This document shows positions 8,006 to 16,795 of a stretch of 64,000 nt of DNA, in pieces; within the stretch, counting starts at the first letter, position 1, and every line of letters begins with the position of its first letter. The stretch covers positions 1-64,000 of the forward strand of contig NZ_FNNQ01000006.1 in NCBI RefSeq assembly GCF_900106775.1. The letters run 5' to 3'. Position numbers and translations under genes: made by a program. This stretch comes from Marininema mesophilum (GTDB lineage Bacteria; Bacillota; Bacilli; Thermoactinomycetales; DSM-45169). A model generated the notes under the pieces. It was not told the DNA's origin. It saw only the letters and a program-made list of their open reading frames with translations, and ran no database searches.

Positions 8006-8566
8006 TTAAGAAGTTGGCGGATTTTTTTGTTGGGTTGAAAAGTTGATGATTGATCCTTGAATTCTATTTCTGCATACATCTCTGAACACAAATGCCGCTA
8101 CACCGTTGAAGTTGCGAAATAGATCGGAAAGATCATCATTGAAAAACTGGACAATGCGTGCTCTGAAAACAGGGAAAATAGCTACTGAACCACCAGGAAC
8201 AATCCCTCTAGCGACTGAAAAGAGGAAAAGGTCGTTGGTGCTCAATCCCACTTTGTAAAGGTCTGAAATGGCACTTGGTGAAAGAGATCTTCTAATTGGA
8301 CACACAGTGGTTCCCTGGTTGACGATACGGACTTGAATGATTATGTTACCGATGGATTTGTTGGCTGTGAGTATTGTGGCAAGGGCCCGTGCTCTTTGAC
8401 GGCCATTTACCCGAATGGTGATACGAAGTGTATTACCATCTACGGATTTCAAATCGCCCACCTGTACATTGGGATCTCTTCCTACTGTAAATTTTAATTT
8501 ACTCAGGTAAGTGAATTGAGGGGGGCTAAGTTGCACGCGAACGGAGTCTTTAGTGGTTGTTGACAT
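8006..8566 (-). CDS. Hypothetical protein, 186 aa
   Basis: I do not recognise this protein. It starts with ATG after GAAAGGAGGG, so expression is likely. It is rich in beta-strand-forming residues (VGDLKSVDGNTLRITIRV, GNIIIQVRIVNQGTTV), has no signal peptide or membrane segment, and ends with a Gln/Asn/Pro tail. It is a monocistronic gene with its own terminator. The neighbourhood of coat-like genes makes a spore-surface role possible, but nothing in the sequence proves it. Confidence 0.6.
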   Translation of the reverse strand: MSTTTKDSVRVQLSPPQFTYLSKLKFTVGRDPNVQVGDLKSVDGNTLRITIRVNGRQRARALATILTANKSIGNIIIQVRIVNQGTTVCPIRRSLSPSAISDLYKVGLSTNDLFLFSVARGIVPGGSVAIFPVFRARIVQFFNDDLSDLFRNFNGVAAFVFRDVCRNRIQGSIINFSTQQKNPPTS

Positions 8567-8896
8567 GAATATCCCTCCTTTCTTCTGCGAATGTCGTACA
8601 TTCTATGAAAGGCCTATAGAGGTTGATATGGGGCGTTTAGTGGATATTTCATTATTCTCATTGATTTACTTGTATTTGATCATGGCTAATTTGCCTATGA
8701 GGACCATAAGAGGCTAAAAAGTGCATGGGGTCGGCTCTCGGGGAATGGTGGAGATGAGCACGCACCAACTGGAAGTTATTGGCATACACTGTAAATGAGG
8801 ATGATTTGATCATTTTACAGAGGAATGGTCGCTATGGTTGGGCCATTTTGTAAAGTGAAGGATATCTGTGAAAAAACCTTGCCATAGAGGTATTGG

Positions 8897-8925
8897 TTGA
8901 CAATTGACGGGTGATTCCTTATAGT
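8897..8925 (+). promoter_or_regulatory. Sigma-A promoter of the metH S-box transcript
   Basis: TTGACA and TATAGT are separated by exactly 17 bases, about 40 bases upstream of the riboswitch. The 8600-8890 stretch before it holds no gene; an imperfect inverted repeat begins near 8788. Confidence 0.75.
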
Positions 8926-8965
8926 GGAGAAAATCATGTACGATGAACTTCATAAACTTTATAGA

Positions 8966-9117
8966 TCTCTTATCAAGAGAGGCGGAGGGACAGACCCGAT
9001 GAAGCCCGGCAACCTACCCGATCATGGAGGTGTGGTGCCAAATTCTGCAGAGTAATTCTCTGGCAGATGAGAGAGTGTGCAGACATACCTTTCATCCCGA
9101 GAGATGAAAGGTTTTTT
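8966..9117 (+). promoter_or_regulatory. S-box (SAM-I) riboswitch with terminator
   Basis: The leader has the S-box core in order: CTCTTATCAAGAGAGGCGGA, GGGAC, CCCGATGAAGCCCGGCAACC, then the P3/P4 region with GGTGCCAAATTC and the closing GAGAG strand. A terminator follows (ACCTTTCATC at 9087-9096 pairing with GATGAAAGGT at 9103-9112, then T residues). S-adenosylmethionine binding favours the terminator and switches metH off. Confidence 0.95.
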
Positions 9118-9143
9118 ATTATATCGAAAAGGGATTGGTACAG

Positions 9144-12100
9144 ATGACACAGGAGCAGAAAACGCCCCTTAAACAACGACTGAAGGAGAAAATCCTCATC
9201 TTGGATGGTGCGATGGGTACCCAACTACAAGTAGCGGACCTCACACCAGATGATTTTGGTGGTGAGGAATATGACGGCTGTAACGAAAACCTTAATCTGA
9301 CTCGTCCCGACGTGATTCAGAGGATTCATGAAGCCTATCTAGCTGCAGGTGCAGATATTATTGAGACGAATACCTTTGGTTCGACTCCCCTCGTATTGGC
9401 AGAGTATGATCTTTCCCATAAGGCAAGGGAGATTAATCTTGCGGCAGCTCAACTTGCCGTGGAAGCGGTGGCGAAGTATTCCACTCCTGAACGTCCTCGA
9501 TATGCCGCTGGTGCGCTAGGGCCAACGACGAAGACCCTTTCGGTAACTGGGGGAACCACCTTTGATGAGTTGATTGAGAATTACCATGAGCAAGCGGTGG
9601 GCCTTTTGGAGGGAGGAGTCGATGCCCTCTTGCTAGAGACTTCCCAGGATACCCTCAATGTAAAGGCGGCGGGGATCGGGATTTATCAAGCCTTTGCTGA
9701 TACAGGACGAAAGGTTCCGTTATTGATCTCTGGGACGATTGAACCGATGGGAACCATGCTTGCCGGACAAAATGTGGAGGCTTTTTATCTATCGATTCAA
9801 CATCTAGAACCGCTAGCCGTTGGGCTTAACTGTGCGACTGGACCTGAGTTTATGCGGGATCATCTTCGTACCTTGTCGGGGATGGCCTCCTGTGGAGTCA
9901 GTTGTTACCCCAATGCGGGTCTTCCTGATGAAGATGGCAATTATCATGAAACACCACAGGGCTTAGCGCAAAAATTGGCTGCTTTTGCGGATCAGGGTTG
10001 GCTCAACTTGGCAGGAGGGTGTTGTGGAACGACACCTGAACATATCCGCGCTCTCGATGAGGCCTTGCGGGATAAAACGCCTCGGTTTAAAAGTGAACGG
10101 AAGCTTACGGCAGTTTCAGGAATCGAACCTTTCTATTTGGAAGAGGATAATCGCCCGGTGTTAGTCGGTGAGCGTACCAATGTGATTGGGTCGAAGAAAT
10201 TTCGGGAGCTAATCAAAGACGGCAAGTATGAAGATGCTTCGGAGATTGCTCGTCGCCAGGTAAAAGGCGGCGCTCAGGTAATCGATATCTGTTTAGCTGA
10301 TCCAGATCGAGATGAAGCAGAGGATATGGTCAAGTTTCTCGACTTTGTTGTTCGTAAAGTAAAAATCCCCCTCATGATTGATTCAACCGATGCTGAAGTT
10401 ATTGAAAACTCCCTGAAATTCTCTCAGGGGAAAGCGATTATCAACTCGATTAATTTAGAGGATGGCGAGGAACGTTTTGCTGAGGTGGTCCCTCTGATTC
10501 GCCGTTTTGGTGCGGCGGTAGTTGTGGGGACGATCGATGAAGTAGGGATGGCGGTCACTGCGGAACGGAAGCTAGAAGTTGCTCGTCGTTCCTATGATTT
10601 ACTTGTTCATAAATACGGGATTCCTGAGCAGGATATCATCTTTGACCCTCTTGTTTTCCCCGTTGGTACAGGGGATGCGGCCTATATTGGATCGGCTAAA
10701 GAAACCGTGGAAGGGATTCGCCGAATCAAAGAAGCACTTCCTGCCTGTGGGACAATCCTGGGGGTTTCCAATGTTTCCTTTGGCTTGCCTCTTGCGGGTC
10801 GTGAAGTGTTAAATGCGGTTTACCTCTATCATTGCACACGGGCAGGTCTTGATTATGCCATTGTCAACACGGAGAAATTGGAACGCTATGCTTCCATTCC
10901 GACGGAGGAGAGGGAGCGTTCGGAGCATTTCCTCTTTGAGACGAATGATGAAAACTATGATGAGACCTTAGCTACCTTTGCTGATTTTTACCGGGGAAAG
11001 AAGAGTGTAACGAAGGAAGCTGTGACAAACCTTCCCTTGGAAGAGCGCCTTGCGAGCTATGTAGTAGAGGGAACCAAAGATGGTCTCATCCCAGATTTGG
11101 ATGAAGCCTTAGCGAAGGTGGATGACCCTCTAGAGATTATTAATGGACCCTTGATGACCGGGATGGATGAAGTAGGCCGTCTATTTAATGACAATCAGCT
11201 GATCGTAGCCGAGGTGTTGCAAAGCGCAGAGGTGATGAAAGCGTCAGTTGCCCACCTAGAACCCTATATGGAGAAATCCTCCGCAGGTAGCAAGGGGAAG
11301 ATCGTTCTCGCTACTGTGAAGGGGGATGTCCATGATATCGGCAAAAACCTAGTGGAGATCATCCTCTCAAATAATGGATATGAGGTAGTCAATCTGGGAA
11401 TTAAGGTGCCACCAGCAGAGCTAATCGAAGCTTGTCGACGGGAGAAGCCCGATGTGGTCGGTCTATCAGGCCTACTCGTGAAGTCAGCTCAACAGATGGT
11501 ACTCACTGCCCAGGATATGAAGGCAGCCAACTTGGATCTGCCGATCATGGTGGGCGGTGCCGCACTTACACGGAAATTTACGGAGAACCGAATTGCTCCG
11601 CAATACGACGGCCCTGTCTTATTTGCCAAGGATGCGATGAATGGCTTGGATTTGGCCAATCGACTCTGTAGAGAAACAACAAAACAAGAATTAGTCGACG
11701 AACTTCGTCGTAATCGGGAAGCAGCCCTGAAGGCAGCAGAAGAAAAAGAAGGGGCGGTTGCGAAGAAAACCTCCGCACCATTGGTCAGATCTGAGGTGAG
11801 CCGACAAGCTCCGATCTATCTTCCTCCAGATTTTAACCGGCATATTCTTAGGCAATATCCAGTCAGTCACCTAATGCCTTATGTTAATCCGCAGATGCTG
11901 CTTGGGAAGCATCTCGGGCTCAAGGGAAATATCCAAACCTTACTTGCCAACGGGGATGCCAAAGCCCTGGAATTACAACAGGCACTGGATGACCTTATCG
12001 GTGAACTTACCCGGGAGAATAAGGTCCACCCCCATGGGATGTATCAGTTCTTCCCTGCCCAGGCAGAGGGGAATTCCATCCATGTGTACGATCCAGATCA

Positions 12101-12614
12101 TCCAGGAACGAAGACTCTTACTACCTTCACCTTCCCTCGGCAATCCAAGAAACCCTATCTTTGTTTAGCAGATTTCCTCAGGCCCGTGGAATCTGGCGAG
12201 ATGGACTATGTTGGTTTTTTGACTGTAACTGCTGGAGAGGGTATAAGGGCGTTAGCTGATGGATGGAAAGAGAGTGGAGATTACTTGAAATCTCATATGG
12301 TGCAAGCTTTCGCCCTCGAATTAGCGGAAGCCTTTGCCGAACGTGTTCACCATATTATGCGGGATGCATGGGGTTTCCCTGATCCAGCAGAAATGACCAT
12401 GAGAGAACGCTTTGGTGCCCGTTACCAAGGAGTGCGAGTCTCCTTTGGATACCCCGCTTGTCCTGATTTGGAAGATCAGAAGAAACTCTTTCAGTTACTC
12501 GACCCCAAAGCGATTGGGATTGAGCTTACAGAAGGTTTTATGATGGAACCAGAAGCATCTGTGTCAGCGATGGTTTTTGCCCATCCTGAAGGTCGGTATT
12601 TCAATGCAGTGTGA
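9144..12614 (+). CDS. metH: Cobalamin-dependent methionine synthase
   Basis: The 1156-residue protein has the full MetH order: homocysteine-binding TIM barrel (to about residue 310, zinc cysteines in GGCCGT), pterin-binding domain (RPVLVGERTNVIGSKKF), cobalamin cap, B12-binding domain with DVHDIG (D728, H730 as axial ligand), and the C-terminal AdoMet activation domain (RFGARYQGVRVSFGYPACPD). It transfers a methyl group from 5-methyltetrahydrofolate to homocysteine. ATG at 9144 has AAGGG 10 bases upstream; the in-frame TTG at 9135 is too close. The S-box controls it, and the MTHFR-type gene follows 16 bases later. Confidence 0.96.
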   Translation: MTQEQKTPLKQRLKEKILILDGAMGTQLQVADLTPDDFGGEEYDGCNENLNLTRPDVIQRIHEAYLAAGADIIETNTFGSTPLVLAEYDLSHKAREINLAAAQLAVEAVAKYSTPERPRYAAGALGPTTKTLSVTGGTTFDELIENYHEQAVGLLEGGVDALLLETSQDTLNVKAAGIGIYQAFADTGRKVPLLISGTIEPMGTMLAGQNVEAFYLSIQHLEPLAVGLNCATGPEFMRDHLRTLSGMASCGVSCYPNAGLPDEDGNYHETPQGLAQKLAAFADQGWLNLAGGCCGTTPEHIRALDEALRDKTPRFKSERKLTAVSGIEPFYLEEDNRPVLVGERTNVIGSKKFRELIKDGKYEDASEIARRQVKGGAQVIDICLADPDRDEAEDMVKFLDFVVRKVKIPLMIDSTDAEVIENSLKFSQGKAIINSINLEDGEERFAEVVPLIRRFGAAVVVGTIDEVGMAVTAERKLEVARRSYDLLVHKYGIPEQDIIFDPLVFPVGTGDAAYIGSAKETVEGIRRIKEALPACGTILGVSNVSFGLPLAGREVLNAVYLYHCTRAGLDYAIVNTEKLERYASIPTEERERSEHFLFETNDENYDETLATFADFYRGKKSVTKEAVTNLPLEERLASYVVEGTKDGLIPDLDEALAKVDDPLEIINGPLMTGMDEVGRLFNDNQLIVAEVLQSAEVMKASVAHLEPYMEKSSAGSKGKIVLATVKGDVHDIGKNLVEIILSNNGYEVVNLGIKVPPAELIEACRREKPDVVGLSGLLVKSAQQMVLTAQDMKAANLDLPIMVGGAALTRKFTENRIAPQYDGPVLFAKDAMNGLDLANRLCRETTKQELVDELRRNREAALKAAEEKEGAVAKKTSAPLVRSEVSRQAPIYLPPDFNRHILRQYPVSHLMPYVNPQMLLGKHLGLKGNIQTLLANGDAKALELQQALDDLIGELTRENKVHPHGMYQFFPAQAEGNSIHVYDPDHPGTKTLTTFTFPRQSKKPYLCLADFLRPVESGEMDYVGFLTVTAGEGIRALADGWKESGDYLKSHMVQAFALELAEAFAERVHHIMRDAWGFPDPAEMTMRERFGARYQGVRVSFGYPACPDLEDQKKLFQLLDPKAIGIELTEGFMMEPEASVSAMVFAHPEGRYFNAV

Positions 12615-12630
12615 GGGGGAGAGAAAAACT

Positions 12631-14506
12631 ATGAAGGAGAAACCAGATCTTAGAACGGCCTTATCCCAATCGATCCTGATCGGGGATGGGGCGATATCCA
12701 CCTATCTGTATCAACAGGGGATTCCAGTAGGTGTATCCGTAGAAGAACTCTGCCTCTCCCGTCCCGACTGGGTGGAAGAGGTTCATCGACGATATTATGC
12801 AGCAGGAGCTCAAGTAATTGAAACAAATACCTACGGAGCGAACCGTGAGCGCCTTTCTCGCTATGGCATGGAAGGGAAAATTACGAGGATCAATCGGGAG
12901 GCTGTTCGCATTGCCCGTCGGGGAGTAGGAGAAGATGCCTATGTCATTGGGACAGTAGGTTCCATCAATGCTGGTCGTGTGCCCAACTATGATCCAGCGG
13001 AGTACCGTGATATGTATGAAGAACAGGCAACAGCACTGTTGCACTCAGAGGTGGATGGGATCACCCTAGAGACCTTCCTTGACCTGAAGGAGTTGCTCCT
13101 TGCTCTTGAGGTGATCCGCCCTTTGACAACAAAGCCAATCATCGCTAACTTAGCCCTGATCGAAGTGGGACAGACACGAGATGGGCATACACTGACAGAG
13201 GCCTTTTCCACTTTAAAAAAGGCAGGGGCCGATGGAGTGGGGCTAAATTGTCGGTTAGGGCCATTGGAAATACAACGTGCCTTAGAGAACACGATTGTTC
13301 CAGAGGATACTTGGCTATCGATTTTTCCCAATGCGGGCCGATTGGCACAGACGGATGGGGAATTTCAATATAAATCCACGCCCCAGTACTTTGGAGAGCG
13401 TGCTCTTTCTTTCCGCGAACAGGGTGCACGGCTGATTGGAGGTTGTTGTGGCACAACGCCGGAACATATCCAAGCGATGAAAAAGAGTCTAGCAGGTCTT
13501 GCCCCACTCCCGCGAATCAATCCCGTCCCTGTTCCTAAAATGAACAATGATCCCAAGGAGCGGCTGGTCGTGAGAAGCCGTCCTACCGTAGTAGAGCAAG
13601 TTAAGAAAGAGACCACCATCATCGTCGAATTTGATCCACCGAAGGATTTAGAGATTGAGGACTTTCTCACGGGGGTTCGGGAGCTAGATAAAGCAGGAGC
13701 GGATGCAGTTACCTTAGCGGATAATTCTATGGCGACGGTTCGTATGAGCAATATGGCACTAGGCTCTATCATGAAAAAGCAGACAGGTGCAGAACCTCTT
13801 GTTCATATAACTTGCCGGGATCGCAATCTGATTGGTCAGCAGTCTCACTTGATGGGACTCCATGCTCTAGGTATCGATCAGATCCTTGTGATCACAGGGG
13901 ATCCCGATCACAGGGGATCCCACCCGAATTGGCGATTTACCAGGTGCTAGTTCGATTTACGATGTTAATTCCTTTGATCTTATTCGGATGGTGAAGCAAC
14001 TAAACGAAGGTATTTCTTTTTCGGGTAAACCCTTAAAGCAAAAGGCCAGATTTACTGTGGGTGCCGCTTTTAACCCGAATGTATCCAAAATGGAGCCAGC
14101 AATCCGCAGGCTGAAGCGAAAGGTGGAGGCGGGTGCAGATTTTATCATGACCCAACCGGTTTATGATGCCGAGTCGGTTCAACGTGTCGCTGAGGCAACA
14201 AAGGATTTTGATATCCCGATCTTCCTTGGCGTTATGCCACTTACCGGTCACCGCAATGCTCTTTTTTTACACAATGAATTACCAGGGGTTAAAATCCCGG
14301 ACTCTGTGTTGAAACAAATGACCAACAAAAAGGGAGCCGAAGCTCGGGAGATAGGGATCTCTCAAGCGAGGGGACTGTTAGATGAGGCGATTAAATACTT
14401 TAATGGAATCTATCTCATCACTCCCTTTAACTATTGGGAGATGACTGCTGAGCTGACACGGTATATACGAGGGAAAACCAATATCATGCAAGCGGATCAT
14501 CAATAG
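12631..14506 (+). pseudogene. yitJ: Homocysteine methyltransferase/methylene-THF reductase, frameshifted
   Basis: The two halves form one YitJ-type bifunctional protein: an N-terminal homocysteine S-methyltransferase barrel (DGAISTYLYQQGIPV, GGCCGTTPEH) and a C-terminal methylenetetrahydrofolate reductase barrel (TIIVEFDPPKDLEIEDF..., AAFNPN, TQPVYD). A 16-bp direct duplication at 13890-13921 shifts the frame within ITGDP, stopping translation at 13950. Removing one copy restores about 619 continuous residues, the usual family length. In the present state no reductase would be made. ATG at 12631 follows GGGGGAGAG. It would supply 5-methyl-THF to metH just upstream. Confidence 0.9.
13890..13921 (+). 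repeat. 16-bp tandem duplication inside yitJ
   Basis: GATCACAGGGGATCCC occurs twice head to tail. Sixteen is not a multiple of three, so the extra copy shifts the frame by one. The unduplicated reading is ITGDPTRIGDLPGASS, which fits the family. Confidence 0.95.
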
Positions 14507-14520
14507 GAAGCAATAAGGAA

Positions 14521-14538
14521 GCCTCCCATCGGGGAGGC
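14521..14538 (-). terminator. Hairpin between yitJ and coat gene
   Basis: GCCTCCC and GGGAGGC form a 7-bp GC-rich stem with loops of four. A T-rich tract follows only on the minus strand, so it best fits the coat gene's 3' end. Confidence 0.45.
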
Positions 14539-14580
14539 GGAAGACAAATTGGTGGTTCAATTGGTTGGCGAACCAATTCT

Positions 14581-15087
14581 CTATAAGGTACTGGAGCTCT
14601 CGTAGCTACGGCCAAAGCCGTAACCTCCACCAGGCATCTTCATACCGCCGTAGCCACCGCCGCCGTAGCCGCCGTAGCCACCGCCGCCATAGCCACCGCC
14701 GCCATAGCCACCGCCGCCATAGCCGCCGCCACCATAGCCGCCGCCACCATAGCCGCCGCCACCATAGCCGCCGCCACCATAGCCGCCGCCACCATAGCCG
14801 CCGCCACCGAAGCCACCGCCACCGAAGCCACCGCCACCGAAGCCGCCACCACCATAGCCGCCGTAGCCGCCGCCGTAACCATGGCCACAATAACCACGTT
14901 GACCGTGGTGATAATAACCACCACCACATGGAGGATGTATTACAGGGCCACATCCACAGTCACCCCAGCCACATGGATCTGGTGGAGGCGGACAGGGGTT
15001 GTAGGGGATCGGTACGGGTACTGGAACTGGGACAGGTTGAGGTTGTATAGGTGGCGCAATGGGCATAGGCAATTTTTTTTCTCCCAA
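14581..15087 (-). CDS. Gly/Tyr-rich spore-coat-like protein
   Basis: The product (about 168 residues) has a Pro/Val N-terminal stretch (QPVPVPVPVPIPYNPCPP), a cysteine patch (PDPCGWGDCGCGP), a His/Tyr-rich segment (YYHHGQRGYCGHGYG) and then about fifteen GGGGY/GGGGF repeats, ending in a short non-repeat tail. Low-complexity Gly-Tyr proteins of this kind are structural components of spore coats. TTG at 15087 lies 8 bases after AAAGGAG; the GTG at 15096 overlaps that site. Tyrosines could be cross-linked. The Pro/Cys motif is shared with the protein at 4775-5053. Confidence 0.65.
   Translation of the reverse strand: MGEKKLPMPIAPPIQPQPVPVPVPVPIPYNPCPPPPDPCGWGDCGCGPVIHPPCGGGYYHHGQRGYCGHGYGGGYGGYGGGGFGGGGFGGGGFGGGGYGGGGYGGGGYGGGGYGGGGYGGGGYGGGGYGGGGYGGGGYGGYGGGGYGGMKMPGGGYGFGRSYESSSTL
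14650..14880. repeat. 15-bp coding tandem repeat array
   Basis: The unit GCCGCCGCCACCATA (minus strand: TATGGTGGCGGCGGC) and close variants repeat about fifteen times, with one GAAGCC sub-block encoding Phe in place of Tyr. The array is prone to length change. Confidence 0.9.
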
Positions 15088-15200
15088 GGTTTCCACTCCT
15101 TTAATACTGTCGTTTCTTCACTGCGACACGATATCTTATGATGGCCCCTGACATTCGTACCGGGTGGAAAGGCCCATATTTTCTGCAATTATTCGAGACT

Positions 15201-15230
15201 TTGGCCAAGAGTAATGAAGTGAGGTATAAT
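15201..15230 (+). promoter_or_regulatory. Sigma-A promoter of ispH
   Basis: TTGGCC and a perfect TATAAT are 18 bases apart, 60 bases before the ispH start. Confidence 0.6.
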
Positions 15231-15291
15231 AGAGGAGAATTGTGTCTGGATGGATGCGGATGCGGATACGGACACGGGAGGTATCGCTGGA

Positions 15292-16254
15292 ATGGATGTA
15301 CTGAGAATTACCCCTCGGGGTTATTGTTATGGTGTGGTAGATGCCATGGTATTGGCAAGGGAAGCGACGAACAACTTAGACTTGCCTCGGCCGATTTATA
15401 TACTAGGTATGATTGTTCATAACAGCCATGTGACAGATGCCTTTGAAAAGGAGGGCATTATTACACTTGATGGCGAAAGTCGGCTAGAGCTTTTGGATCA
15501 AGTTGACCAGGGAACGATCATCTTTACTGCTCATGGAGTCTCACCTGAGGTACGCCGTCGGGCACGGGAGAAGGGATTAACTATAGTGGATGCGACCTGT
15601 CCAGATGTGACTCGTACCCATGACCTAATCCGTGACCGGGTAGCCGAAGGATATGAAATCGCCTATATCGGCAAAAAGGGACACCCTGAACCCGAAGGAG
15701 CGATGGGTGTCGCTCCGGATCATGTACACTTAATTGAGACTGAGGCGGATGTGGAAGCATTAGCGGTTCCCTCTGGTAAAATTTTGATCACGAACCAGAC
15801 AACGATGAGTCAGTGGGATACCCGGAACTTGATGAAAAAAATACAGGAGAAATATACAACTGCTGAAATCGTCAACGAGATCTGTCTAGCGACTCAGGAA
15901 CGACAGGAAGCCGTTGCGGAGCAAGCGGGTAAAACGGAGATGGTGATTGTCGTAGGTGATCCTCGGAGTAACAACTCGATCCGATTGGAGCAAGTTTCAA
16001 GGGAAGTTGCTGGTGTAGAAGCCCATCGGGTAAGTGATGTGACGGAGATCAAAGTAGAGTGGCTACGCGGAAAAAGTTATGTCGGTGTGACTGCAGGTGC
16101 CTCTACTCCTACTCCGATTACACGTGAAGTGATTAAATACCTGGAGCAATTCGACGATCAGAACCCAAGCACATGGGAACCGGTCCGTTCGGTTAACCCA
16201 GATAAGCTTCTCCCTCCTGTTCGTAAAAAGCGAAACAAGGTGAAAGAAGCTTGA
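15292..16254 (+). CDS. ispH: 4-hydroxy-3-methylbut-2-enyl diphosphate reductase
   Basis: The 320-residue IspH makes IPP and DMAPP in the last step of the MEP isoprenoid pathway using a [4Fe-4S] cluster. The three cluster cysteines are present: C12 (PRGYCYGV), C103 (DATCPDV) and C198 (EICLAT); TAHGV and TAGASTP are also conserved. ATG at 15292 was chosen because GGGAGG lies 10 bases upstream and homology starts there; an earlier in-frame codon would add an Asp-rich extension without a site. The gene is monocistronic with its own promoter and terminator. Confidence 0.95.
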   Translation: MDVLRITPRGYCYGVVDAMVLAREATNNLDLPRPIYILGMIVHNSHVTDAFEKEGIITLDGESRLELLDQVDQGTIIFTAHGVSPEVRRRAREKGLTIVDATCPDVTRTHDLIRDRVAEGYEIAYIGKKGHPEPEGAMGVAPDHVHLIETEADVEALAVPSGKILITNQTTMSQWDTRNLMKKIQEKYTTAEIVNEICLATQERQEAVAEQAGKTEMVIVVGDPRSNNSIRLEQVSREVAGVEAHRVSDVTEIKVEWLRGKSYVGVTAGASTPTPITREVIKYLEQFDDQNPSTWEPVRSVNPDKLLPPVRKKRNKVKEA

Positions 16255-16260
16255 TGCAAG

Positions 16261-16306
16261 AAAAAAAGGACTGAAACCTAGGCTGATGGGTTTTCAGTCC
16301 TTTTTT
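16261..16306 (+). terminator. Terminator of ispH
   Basis: AAAGGACTGAAA pairs with TTTTCAGTCCTT, followed by a T run; it starts 6 bases after the stop. Confidence 0.85.
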
Positions 16307-16363
16307 GTATTTTCGTGTCACTGTCGTAAATGGTTTGTGATGACTGATAGGTTAAAGATTCCG

Positions 16364-16537
16364 TCAATTCATAGGAGAAAGACGGTCCTGTCTAGCTACA
16401 AAGGTGTAACATTGATTCATAGATCCCCTGAACTCAACCCGATGGTCTTTTTTCAGGGGGTTATAATATTCGAAATACTGTTCCTCGTGAAGGATTGACA
16501 AAGGAAATTTTTCAGAATCTAAGATTACATAATACAT
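16364..16537 (-). CDS. Small hypothetical protein, 57 aa
   Basis: ATG at 16537 follows GAGGAGGT by 7 bases. The product begins MYYVILDSEKFPLSILHEE and is charged, with no membrane segment. I do not recognise a family. The strong ribosome binding site is the main support. The rest of the ispH-to-Mur-ligase gap holds only the hairpin at 16666-16695. Confidence 0.5.
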   Translation of the reverse strand: MYYVILDSEKFPLSILHEEQYFEYYNPLKKDHRVEFRGSMNQCYTFVARQDRLSPMN

Positions 16538-16665
16538 GGACTGCACCTCCTCGGGTACAGTATTGTCCAAACCGTCGGAACATAACCAAAGAACACGAAA
16601 TAAGAGGAAAAATCACCCTTTGCTAATTTAAAAGAGAGGAGATTGATTGAATCCATAGAAAAGGA

Positions 16666-16695
16666 AGCGAGCTCATCCATCTGGATGGGCTCGCT
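16666..16695. repeat. 13-bp stem inverted repeat
   Basis: AGCGAGCTCATCC and GGATGGGCTCGCT flank a 4-base loop. There is no T run on the plus strand and only a T/C tract on the minus strand, so it may be a weak terminator for minus-strand transcription or an operator upstream of the 57-aa gene. Confidence 0.4.
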
Positions 16696-16795
16696 ATATT
16701 GTCCATAACAATTAAAATCCCTCGACTGCCCTAGCACACATAGATTCATTGAACATATTATACTAGAAAAATTAGACGAGAAGTGGTGAATAAGG

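Noticed and set aside
13988..14506. Independent 172-codon gene for the second half of yitJ
   Set aside because: Homology runs unbroken through the duplication, the start lies inside the reductase barrel and no ribosome binding site precedes it; it is the tail of the frameshifted gene.
14650..14880. CRISPR-like array
   Set aside because: The repeats are contiguous without unique spacers and are in frame within a protein gene.
14565..15141. Several long frames antisense to or overlapping the Gly-rich coat gene (Arg/His-, Trp/Arg- and Ala/Val-repeat products)
   Set aside because: They are by-products of the 15-bp repeat read in other frames; only the Gly/Tyr frame has a ribosome binding site and sensible ends.
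16525..16749. 74-codon minus-strand frame between ispH and the Mur ligase
   Set aside because: It overlaps the hairpin and the start of the better supported 57-codon gene and has no ribosome binding site.
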